Part shown: one piece after another, positions 1-9,641 of the stretch | Position numbering within the stretch: position 1 is the first letter of the stretch | Layout of the letters: each line of letters starts with the position of its first letter | NCBI GenBank assembly: GCA_013153235.1 | Contig: JAADEU010000015.1 | Location: 1 to 32,081 of the forward strand | DNA length: 32,081 nt | Origin: Aquificota bacterium | Lineage (GTDB): Bacteria > Aquificota > Aquificia > Aquificales > Hydrogenothermaceae | Reading direction: 5' to 3' | Notes under the pieces: generated by a model | Told to the model about the DNA's origin: nothing | The model's database searches: none | What the model saw: the letters and a program-made list of their open reading frames with translations, nothing else | Position numbers and translations under genes: made by a program

Positions 1-180
1 TTTAGGGTCGTATGCCAGACCTATGAGAGGTTGCCACCAGGTTTCAACCTGGTCCCCTATCTCATCATTTACGATTTCTATCTGTACCTCTTTTGCAGGT
101 ATCTGACCCTCCCTGTACTTTTTGTCAAACTCGTTAAAATAACTTTCCCATTCGGATTTTTCCAGCTTTCTTACAGCCAT
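1..180 (-). CDS. DUF5335-like hypothetical protein (N-terminal part, runs off the window)
   Basis: Reverse complement from ATG at 178-180 reads MAVRKLEKSEWESYFNEFDKKYREGQIPAKEVQIEIVNDEIGDQVETWWQPLIGLAYDPK, open to the window edge, with SD aaggaggg upstream. Family name recalled from the KSEWExYF start, not searched. Confidence 0.7.
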   Translation of the reverse strand, partial: MAVRKLEKSEWESYFNEFDKKYREGQIPAKEVQIEIVNDEIGDQVETWWQPLIGLAYDPK

Positions 181-273
181 CTGTCAGCCCTCCTTGTGAT
201 TTTTTTTTGTTTTCTTAACTTATCTATGCAATAAATAATATTATTTCCCCAACGGGGATTTACAAGGGTAAAG

Positions 274-1803
274 ATGAGAATCAAAAAGCTCCCTGAAGGG
301 CTTATAAATAAGATTGCTGCAGGTGAGGTTGTTGAAAGACCTGCCAGTGTGTTGAAGGAGCTTATTGAAAACTCCCTGGATGCACAGGCGGATACCCTCC
401 AGATAGCAGTTGAGAAAGGTGGAAAAAAGCTGATTGAGGTGAGGGACAACGGTACAGGGATACACCCTGACGATATAATGGAGGCTGTTTCAAGGTTCTC
501 CACCTCAAAGATAGACAGTTTTGACGACCTGTACTGTATTACCACGTACGGTTTCAGGGGAGAGGCACTGGCGAGTATATCTGCCGTATCAAGGTTCAGT
601 CTGATTACAAGGCAGAAGGAGTTTCCCCTGGGGAAGGAGCTTTTTGTTGAAGGAGGGGTATTCAGACATCTGTCGGATACAGGTGCTTCGGTGGGAACAG
701 CTGTAAGGGTGAGGGATTTATTTTTCAATCTACCTGTAAGGGAGAGATTTCTAAAATCAGAAAGAACAGAGCTGAACCACATAATGGATGTTTTTTTCAG
801 ATATGCCATCTACCATAGCGACAAAAGGTTCAGTCTAACCGTTGACGGAAAGCAGATTTACACCCTTTTACCTGAAAATACAGAGGAGAGAATAAAGAGG
901 CTTTTCCCAAAGGTTGAACAACTGATAAGCTTTGAGTGGGAAAATCAGCTTGGAAGGGTGTCAGGTTACTACTCCCCTGATTACCAGTCAGGTAAAGGGT
1001 TTATATACATAAACGGCAGACCTGTAAAAAATAGCATGCTGAAAAAGATAATATCCTCAAAGCTTGGAAACAGTTTTTATGTGATTTTCCTTGAACTGCC
1101 CCCGTATTCCGTTGATTTTAATATCCATCCGTCAAAGATAGATGTTAAGTTCAGAAAAGACAGACCCGTTTATGAGCTGGTAAAAACCGCCCTGGAAAAA
1201 AGCGGTAAGCCTCAGGTTTTTTATTCCCTTTCCCAGCCTTCTGTAAAATACGGAGGTGAGTTTAAGATTCTGGGGCAGATAGAAAACACATTTATCGTGG
1301 TTTACTACAACGGTGAGGTTTACTTTATAGACCAGCATGTGGCAAGTGAAAGAATCAATTATGAGCTACTTTTGAAAAAGTACAGGTCAGGAGGTATAGA
1401 TTCAGAGGCTATTTCCCCTGTGAAACTTAAGCTTGACAAATTACAGCAGGAAAAATTTGAGCAGTTAAGTTCTGTGTTTAAAAATGCAGGCTTTGATTTT
1501 AAATTAAAAGATGGAACCCTCTACATAACTGCCGTTCCTGTTTATGCCAGAGGCAGGGATATAAAAAAGTTTGTGTTGAATCTTATTAATAGCGAATATC
1601 CGGAGGTGGAGATAGAAAGCTTTTTAGGGGAGCTTGCCTGTGAGCTGTCTGTGGAGGCAGGTGATATTCTTCATGATGAAGAGGCAAAAAGTTTGCTTAA
1701 ATTATGGCTGGAAACAGACAATCCAAATCTGTGTCCCCACGGGAGACCTATATACTATAAAATCCCTGTGGAACAAATAAAAAAGAAGGTGGGAAGAAGA
1801 TGA
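274..1803 (+). CDS. mutL: DNA mismatch repair protein MutL
   Basis: N-terminal GHKL ATPase motifs (IAAGEVVERPASVLKELIENSLDA, DNGTGI, GFRGEALASI); C-terminal DQHVASERINYE and CPHGRP resemble the MutL endonuclease motifs. Confidence 0.97.
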   Translation: MRIKKLPEGLINKIAAGEVVERPASVLKELIENSLDAQADTLQIAVEKGGKKLIEVRDNGTGIHPDDIMEAVSRFSTSKIDSFDDLYCITTYGFRGEALASISAVSRFSLITRQKEFPLGKELFVEGGVFRHLSDTGASVGTAVRVRDLFFNLPVRERFLKSERTELNHIMDVFFRYAIYHSDKRFSLTVDGKQIYTLLPENTEERIKRLFPKVEQLISFEWENQLGRVSGYYSPDYQSGKGFIYINGRPVKNSMLKKIISSKLGNSFYVIFLELPPYSVDFNIHPSKIDVKFRKDRPVYELVKTALEKSGKPQVFYSLSQPSVKYGGEFKILGQIENTFIVVYYNGEVYFIDQHVASERINYELLLKKYRSGGIDSEAISPVKLKLDKLQQEKFEQLSSVFKNAGFDFKLKDGTLYITAVPVYARGRDIKKFVLNLINSEYPEVEIESFLGELACELSVEAGDILHDEEAKSLLKLWLETDNPNLCPHGRPIYYKIPVEQIKKKVGRR

Positions 1804-4397
1804 CCCAGAAAGCCTTGACAGAGGAAAAGAACAGGGTAATAAAAAACTACTTTGATAAAAAAGAGGAAATCATAAATGCCCACAGGTCAGGGGCAAGCGG
1901 ACTGGATACGGTCAGGGCCCTATCCGACCTGACAGACGAGACAATTAAACAGCTTGCCAGAATCTCATTCCCTGACATGGACAAGGTCTGTATTGTTGTC
2001 CTTGGTGGATACGGCAGAAGGGAACTGTGTTTCAAATCTGACATAGACCTGTCCCTTGTTTTTGATACAGACGATTTTGAGAGCCTGAAAGAGGGGATAG
2101 AGACATTTTACTATGCCCTTCTTGACCTTAAGGTGGATATAGGGTTTTCACCACGGGATATAAAAACATTCCTTGACCTTTCAAAGGAAGACCTGACTGT
2201 TGCCACTTCGCTCCTTCAGGGAAGATTTATCATAGGAAACAGGGAGATATACGACAACCTGATTAAAAGATTCAAAAGGCTGATTAGAAGAAAAAGGCTC
2301 GCCTACATAAACGCAACCCTCAGAGCCAGAAAGATGAGATACCAGAGAACAGGTTCAACCATATACATGATGGAACCCCACATAAAGGAAGGTGAAGGTG
2401 GACTGAGGGATTTCCACGAAGTTTTCTGGATAGCAAGGGTTCTGGATGATGTACCTGATTACAGGTATTTTGTTGAGAAGAATATAATCCTTGAGGAGGA
2501 ATACGAGGAACTAATCAGGGCGTACAACTTCCTGCTGAGAATCAGAAACGAGATGCACCTGATATGTAACAAAAGATGCGATGTACTGGTAAGACCATTA
2601 CAGGAAGAGGTCGCAAAGAAACTGGGTTATATTGAAGCTCCCTATGACGAGGAGAGCCTCCGGGAAAGTGTTGAAAAGATGATGAGGCTTTACTACCTGT
2701 ATGCAAAATCCATTAACACAATAACAAAAAGAATACTCAAAGCCCTGACGGAAGAGGATGAGCTTGAGATTTTCGAGCCGATAGATGCTGTTTTCTCCAG
2801 AACGACTATGGAGATAGATGTTTTCAACAGGGAAAAATTTGAAAAAGACTACAGGAATGTACTGAAGGCATTCCTGTACTTTAAGGAGTATAACCTGGAC
2901 TTTTCCTCTGAGCTGGAGTTTCTAATCAGGAAACACGAAGAGAAACTGAGGGAAAACAGGGAAGACCCTGAAGTAAAAAAGATGGTCCAGAAACTGTTTT
3001 CTGACCCAAACAACCTGGCAAAGACCCTCAGAAAAATGCAGGACTTTTATGTTCTGGATGACCTTATACCAGAGTTTGGTTACCAGAGATGCCACTTCCA
3101 GTACGATGCTTACCACAAATACACAACAGATGCCCACGCCATAAAAGCGGTTGAGGAACTTGAAAGCCTCAAAAAGATTGACCATCCCCACAGGAAGATG
3201 ATGTACGAGCTGTTTAAAGAGATAGACAGGGTTGACCTTCTGACGTGGGCTGTGTTTCTCCACGACATAGGAAAAGGCCACAAAACAGACCACTGTATTC
3301 TTGGTGCAAAAATGGCAAAAGAAATAATGCTCAGGTTCGGTTACTCAAAAAGGGACGCGGAAATAGTCAGTTTTCTGGTTCTCCACCATCTGGATATGGC
3401 GAAGATATCCCAGAGAAGGAATATGAACGAACCCAAAGTGATAAATGATTTTGCAAAAACAATAAAAAACAAAGAGCTTTTAAAGATGCTCACAGTCCTT
3501 ACCTGGTGTGATGCCAATGCTGTAGGACCAAATGTCTGGAACGACTGGAAAAATGCACTTCTATGGGAGCTTTACCACAAAACCCTTGAGGTTCTTGAAG
3601 AAAATGTATCCTACGAAGAGATACACAAAAGAAGACTTGAAGAGAAGAAGGAAAAGCTCAGGGCGATACTGGAGGTTGAGCTGGGTAAAGAGAGGGCAGA
3701 GTTCCACATGGGCAGATTCTCAGACTACTACGTAACCTCCACAACTATAGATGATATGGTAAGGCACATAAAACTTGAGGAACAGCTATTCAAAACAGGA
3801 AAACCCCAGTTTTACTTTGAGAAAAAATACGGAATCGGTTTTTCTGAGCTCCTTATGGTTATAGACAGCAAAAAGGTAAAAAATCCCCTGCTTGTTGTGA
3901 CAGGTATTATCTCATACATGGGTATAAACATACTTTCCGTTTACAGTTACATGAGAAAAGATGGAATCATCGTCATAGACCTTCAGATATCAACATCCTC
4001 ACTGGAGGTCGTTGAGGATAAAAAATTCCACCAGTTTAAAGAACTGTTTAACAAATACCTTAAAGGTGAGATAACACTTGATGAGCTTTCAAAAAAGAGG
4101 AATGCCACATTCAAAGCCTCGGTTGTACCTCCCCCAACATTCGTAAAAGTAGACAACGAAATGTCCGAGGTGTACACCATATTTGATATATCAGGCGAGG
4201 ACAGGGTAGGGCTTCTGTTTGATATATTCAGGGTATTTGCCAGATTTGACCTGTACGTCCACATTGTTAAAGTGGTCACCCAGGGCGAGAGAATCAGGGA
4301 CGCATTTTATGTCAGAACAAAGGACAAAAAGAAAATCACAGACGAAAAACTGATTAACCAGATAAAGAATGAACTGCTAAAGGTTATAAAGTCCTGA
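1800..4397 (+). CDS. glnD: [protein-PII] uridylyltransferase / uridylyl-removing enzyme GlnD
   Basis: Nucleotidyltransferase motif GGYGRRELCFKSDIDLSLVF, HD motif HDIGKGH, two C-terminal ACT-like regions; 4-bp ATGA overlap with mutL. Confidence 0.95.
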   Translation: MTQKALTEEKNRVIKNYFDKKEEIINAHRSGASGLDTVRALSDLTDETIKQLARISFPDMDKVCIVVLGGYGRRELCFKSDIDLSLVFDTDDFESLKEGIETFYYALLDLKVDIGFSPRDIKTFLDLSKEDLTVATSLLQGRFIIGNREIYDNLIKRFKRLIRRKRLAYINATLRARKMRYQRTGSTIYMMEPHIKEGEGGLRDFHEVFWIARVLDDVPDYRYFVEKNIILEEEYEELIRAYNFLLRIRNEMHLICNKRCDVLVRPLQEEVAKKLGYIEAPYDEESLRESVEKMMRLYYLYAKSINTITKRILKALTEEDELEIFEPIDAVFSRTTMEIDVFNREKFEKDYRNVLKAFLYFKEYNLDFSSELEFLIRKHEEKLRENREDPEVKKMVQKLFSDPNNLAKTLRKMQDFYVLDDLIPEFGYQRCHFQYDAYHKYTTDAHAIKAVEELESLKKIDHPHRKMMYELFKEIDRVDLLTWAVFLHDIGKGHKTDHCILGAKMAKEIMLRFGYSKRDAEIVSFLVLHHLDMAKISQRRNMNEPKVINDFAKTIKNKELLKMLTVLTWCDANAVGPNVWNDWKNALLWELYHKTLEVLEENVSYEEIHKRRLEEKKEKLRAILEVELGKERAEFHMGRFSDYYVTSTTIDDMVRHIKLEEQLFKTGKPQFYFEKKYGIGFSELLMVIDSKKVKNPLLVVTGIISYMGINILSVYSYMRKDGIIVIDLQISTSSLEVVEDKKFHQFKELFNKYLKGEITLDELSKKRNATFKASVVPPPTFVKVDNEMSEVYTIFDISGEDRVGLLFDIFRVFARFDLYVHIVKVVTQGERIRDAFYVRTKDKKKITDEKLINQIKNELLKVIKS

Positions 4398-4491
4398 TTG
4401 TACCTGTATCTTGCAGCTTCTGGAAAAGGGGGATATCTTTTTTTATATAGAAATATGAGCGAAGTCCAGTCATATTTTATATGTAAAGTTA

Positions 4492-4520
4492 TTGCATTTT
4501 TTCCTAAACTGAAATATAAT
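4492..4520 (+). promoter_or_regulatory. sigma70-type promoter for groES-groEL
   Basis: TTGCAT (4492-4497), 17-nt spacer, TATAAT (4515-4520), 40 nt before groES ATG; SD aaaggagg follows. Confidence 0.65.
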
Positions 4521-4559
4521 ATTTAATGAACAAAATAAAAGAAAAGGAGGTAGAGCAGG

Positions 4560-4856
4560 ATGGCTAAAATCAAACCTCTCTACGATAGAGTAGTGGTAAA
4601 ACCAGCGGAAGAAGTAGAGGAAAAAACACCATCAGGAATAATCATCCCTGATACAGCAAAAGAAAAACCATCAGAGGGTGAGGTTATAGCTGTTGGTGAA
4701 GGAAGACTCCTTGAAAATGGAGAAATCAAGCCACTGAAAGTTAAAGTTGGTGACAGGGTTATCTACAGCAAATATGCAGGAAATGAATTTGTTGTAGACG
4801 GTGAAGACCTTATCGTTCTCAGAGAAGACGATATACTTGCTATCATTGAACAATAA
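4560..4856 (+). CDS. groES: Co-chaperonin GroES
   Basis: 98 aa, [48 protein letters not shown] is canonical GroES. Confidence 0.99.
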   Translation: MAKIKPLYDRVVVKPAEEVEEKTPSGIIIPDTAKEKPSEGEVIAVGEGRLLENGEIKPLKVKVGDRVIYSKYAGNEFVVDGEDLIVLREDDILAIIEQ

Positions 4857-4883
4857 CAAAAAAAACAAAGGAGGTGGAAATAG

Positions 4884-6521
<1,638 letters not shown>

Positions 6522-6546
6522 GTCCTGACTCCCTGATATAAATCTG

Positions 6547-6573
6547 AAAGGCCCCCTTTATGGGGGCTTTTTT
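6547..6573 (+). terminator. Rho-independent terminator after groEL
   Basis: GCCCCC-TTTAT-GGGGGC hairpin flanked by AAAG and followed by a run of Ts. Confidence 0.85.
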
Positions 6574-6579
6574 ATTTTC

Positions 6580-6596
6580 TGCACATTTTTCGTTCA
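6580..6596 (+). promoter_or_regulatory. Candidate NtrC-type enhancer site (distal)
   Basis: TGCACATTTTTCGTTCA; 13/17 match by eye to the enterobacterial NtrC consensus TGCACCAWWWTGGTGCA. Confidence 0.4.
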
Positions 6597-6609
6597 ACAG
6601 ACTTGCCTC

Positions 6610-6626
6610 TGCATAAAATCAGTGCA
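6610..6626 (+). promoter_or_regulatory. Candidate NtrC-type enhancer site (proximal)
   Basis: TGCATAAAATCAGTGCA; TGCA-N9-TGCA with an AT-rich centre, 13/17 to the NtrC consensus by eye, 30 bp from the distal site. Confidence 0.5.
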
Positions 6627-6710
6627 AAAAATTTCACCATTTTTTCACATCCACTGAAGACCTCTATAAAAATCTCTGTTTATCAATAACTTCCACTGCA
6701 TATTCCGTTC

Positions 6711-6726
6711 TGGCACGATTATTGTA
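6711..6726 (+). promoter_or_regulatory. sigma54 (-24/-12) promoter of glnB-amtB
   Basis: TGGCACGATTATTGTA: GG-N10-GT with near-consensus TGGCACG-N4-TTGYA, 41 nt before the glnB ATG. Confidence 0.75.
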
Positions 6727-6743
6727 TTTTCAAATTTTTGTGA

Positions 6744-7106
<363 letters not shown>

Positions 7107-7142
7107 AAAATAAAAAATTACAAAATAAAAGGAGGTCAAAGA

Positions 7143-8444
7143 ATGAAAAGCAAACTGGCAGGTCTTTTTGCAATGCTCCTTCCTGCAGTAGCTCTGGCAG
7201 AGGAGGCAAAAATTGATACAGGTGATACAGCCTGGATGATTACAGCAACGGCATTTGTTGTTCTTATGTCTGTAGGTGGTCTGACACTGTTCTACGGCGG
7301 AATGACAAGGTCAAAAAATATAGTTAACACTGTAATGATGGTTCTGGTTGCATATGCGATAGCGATTATTGTATGGACCCTCTGGGGATACTCACTGGCG
7401 TTTTCAGATGGTGAAGGGGCTATATACGCGATAGTTGGTGACCTTAAGTACTTCCTCCTCAATGGAATTGATTATACCCAGGTCAGTGGAATGGGTGCCT
7501 TTCCTGAGTGGGTATTTATCGCATTCCAGTCAACATTTGCTGCGATTACCATAGCCCTTGCTTCAGGTGCCGTTATTGAAAGGATGAAATTCTCTACATG
7601 GGTTGTGTTTGCAATACTATGGGTGACATTTGTATACGCACCTATCGCCCACGTTGTATGGGGTGGTGGATTTCTGTTTGACGCAGGTGCCCTTGATTTT
7701 GCAGGTGGTACAGTTGTTCACATAAACGCAGGTGTTACCGGTCTTGTTCTTGCACTTCTCCTGGGTAAGAGAAAAGACTACAAAAAAACAGCCATTCTCC
7801 CATCTTCTGTGATTCTTACATCCCTTGGAGCAGGTCTGCTGTGGTTTGGATGGTTCGGATTTAACGCAGGTTCGGCATTCGGTGCAAACGATGTTGCAGG
7901 TGTTGCACTCCTGACAACAAATATCGCTACAGCGGCAGGGGTACTTTCCTGGATTATAATGGAGTGGATTACAGCCAAAAAACCAACACTCCTCGGTGGT
8001 GCTTCAGGTGCTATTGCCGGACTGGTTGCGATTACTCCAGCTGCCGGTTTTGTCAGCCCTGCAGGTGCCATCATCATAGGTCTTGTTGCAGGTATTGTTG
8101 GATGGTTTGGTGTGTTCGTGCTGAAGAAGGCCCTTGGATATGATGATTCTCTGGATGCGTTCGGTATCCACGGGCTGGCAGGTATATGGGGAGCTATAGC
8201 AACCGGTTTCTTTGCACTTCAGCCACTGGCATGGGATGGCTCACCACTGCAAAACGGGGACAGAATGGGTCAGATACTGGTTCAGATTGAATCTGTAATA
8301 TTCACAATAGTATTTACAGCTGTAATGACCGCTATACTGTACTTCATCTCATCACTGATTACAGGTGGTGCAAGGGTTGATGAAGAAACAGAAACAATGG
8401 GACTTGATGAAGCAACCCACGGGGAAAGAGGCTTCAACCTCTAA
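7143..8444 (+). CDS. amtB: Ammonium transporter Amt
   Basis: Signal peptide, then WMITATAFVVLMSVGGLTLFYGGM, GGTVVHINAGVTGLVLALLLGKRK, GIHGLAGIWGAIATG; typical glnB-amtB order. Confidence 0.97.
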   Translation: MKSKLAGLFAMLLPAVALAEEAKIDTGDTAWMITATAFVVLMSVGGLTLFYGGMTRSKNIVNTVMMVLVAYAIAIIVWTLWGYSLAFSDGEGAIYAIVGDLKYFLLNGIDYTQVSGMGAFPEWVFIAFQSTFAAITIALASGAVIERMKFSTWVVFAILWVTFVYAPIAHVVWGGGFLFDAGALDFAGGTVVHINAGVTGLVLALLLGKRKDYKKTAILPSSVILTSLGAGLLWFGWFGFNAGSAFGANDVAGVALLTTNIATAAGVLSWIIMEWITAKKPTLLGGASGAIAGLVAITPAAGFVSPAGAIIIGLVAGIVGWFGVFVLKKALGYDDSLDAFGIHGLAGIWGAIATGFFALQPLAWDGSPLQNGDRMGQILVQIESVIFTIVFTAVMTAILYFISSLITGGARVDEETETMGLDEATHGERGFNL

Positions 8445-8462
8445 GGGGTCTCTTCCCCTTTA
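8443..8462 (+). terminator. Weak hairpin terminator after amtB
   Basis: AAGGGG-TCTCTT-CCCCTT stem-loop overlapping the amtB stop codon; short T-rich tail (tatt). Confidence 0.45.
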
Positions 8463-8535
8463 TTCTATGCCTGTAATTGGACGAATATGTTAATATAATT
8501 GAAACTCAATCAAAAAAATCAGGAGGTTACAGGGA

Positions 8536-9600
8536 ATGAAAAAAGTTATGGGACTGGCTGCTGCAGGACTGCTTGCTGCAGGAACTGCATCTGCAGGAAC
8601 ACTTACCGTTGCTAACTCCGACATGACAATGGGTGGAGGAGTTACAGCAGGATACTTCTATGTTACAAACAACGGTGCAGGACAGAACACAGACTACTTC
8701 ACAGTTTCTAACTTTGTAATTGACCTGAAAGGAAAGTCAGGAATCATAAGCTATAAGGCAAGCTTTGGTTCTGTAGTTCAGCCTGACCTGCTTGAAGGAA
8801 CACTCTCAAAGAGCTCTTCTTTTGGGCTCTCGTACGGATGGGTAACCATTTCTCCTGTTGAAGGCCTGTCTATTGATGCAGGAAAACTTACAACAAATAT
8901 CGGTTATGAACTGTACCACACATACGACAACAAAAACTACACATTCGGTCTTGTATGGTGGGGACAGCCTGTTACATATCCAGGTGCAAGGGTAAACTAC
9001 TCTGTTGCTGATGGTGTGGATGTTTATGCTGAGTATACACAGGATACAGCAGGAAGTGTGTTCACAGTTTCACCAACAGATGCCTACGCGGTAGGTGTAA
9101 TTGGTTCTATGGAAAATGTTAGCTATGCGGTTTCTTACTTTGATTACAACAAAACTAAAAACCTGATTGATGTTGTTCTCAGCACAGAGATTGAAGGATT
9201 TGAGCTTGGACTGAACTTCGACTACCAGTGGATGGATGATACTGCCAAGAAGGCCCTCCAGAATGCAGGGGCAACAAGCATAGATGATACAGCATACGGT
9301 ATTGCCCTCTATGTATCAACAAAGGTTGATGTGTTTGAGCTTCCTGTGAGGATTGAGTATGTAAATGACGGTTCTGCAACAGATGCCGCTGGCAATGTTG
9401 TTTGCGATGGAATCTACGGTGTTGCAGGGGACAGTGCATGGTCTTTCACAGTTACACCTACATACAGACCATCTGCAAACACATACGTGAGGGCTGAATT
9501 TGCTTATGTTTCTACAGACAAGAAGGGCTTTTCAGATGATAAAGGAAATGCAAAGGACAGCAGAACTGTTATTGGTGTTGAGGCCGGATTCCTGTTCTAA
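8536..9600 (+). CDS. Outer-membrane beta-barrel porin (BBP2/OmpL-like)
   Basis: Signal peptide MKKVMGLAAAGLLAAGTASA; alternating beta-strand pattern, GKLTTNIGYELYHTYDNKNYTFGLVWWGQPVTYPGARVNYSVADGV, terminal aromatic F. Family assignment by pattern recognition. Confidence 0.75.
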   Translation: MKKVMGLAAAGLLAAGTASAGTLTVANSDMTMGGGVTAGYFYVTNNGAGQNTDYFTVSNFVIDLKGKSGIISYKASFGSVVQPDLLEGTLSKSSSFGLSYGWVTISPVEGLSIDAGKLTTNIGYELYHTYDNKNYTFGLVWWGQPVTYPGARVNYSVADGVDVYAEYTQDTAGSVFTVSPTDAYAVGVIGSMENVSYAVSYFDYNKTKNLIDVVLSTEIEGFELGLNFDYQWMDDTAKKALQNAGATSIDDTAYGIALYVSTKVDVFELPVRIEYVNDGSATDAAGNVVCDGIYGVAGDSAWSFTVTPTYRPSANTYVRAEFAYVSTDKKGFSDDKGNAKDSRTVIGVEAGFLF

Positions 9601-9615
9601 TAAAACATAATCTCT

Positions 9616-9633
9616 GGGGGCGTTGGCCCCCTT
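9616..9633 (+). terminator. GC-rich hairpin after the porin gene
   Basis: GGGGGC-GTTG-GCCCCC stem-loop; only two Ts follow. Confidence 0.55.
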
Positions 9634-9641
9634 ACTAAAAT

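Noticed and set aside
171-809. 212-aa minus ORF antisense to mutL
   Set aside because: Lies fully across the canonical mutL N-terminal coding region; its serine/leucine-rich composition is typical of antisense reading frames.
2922-3293. 123-aa minus ORF within glnD
   Set aside because: Antisense to the conserved GlnD HD region; no independent support.
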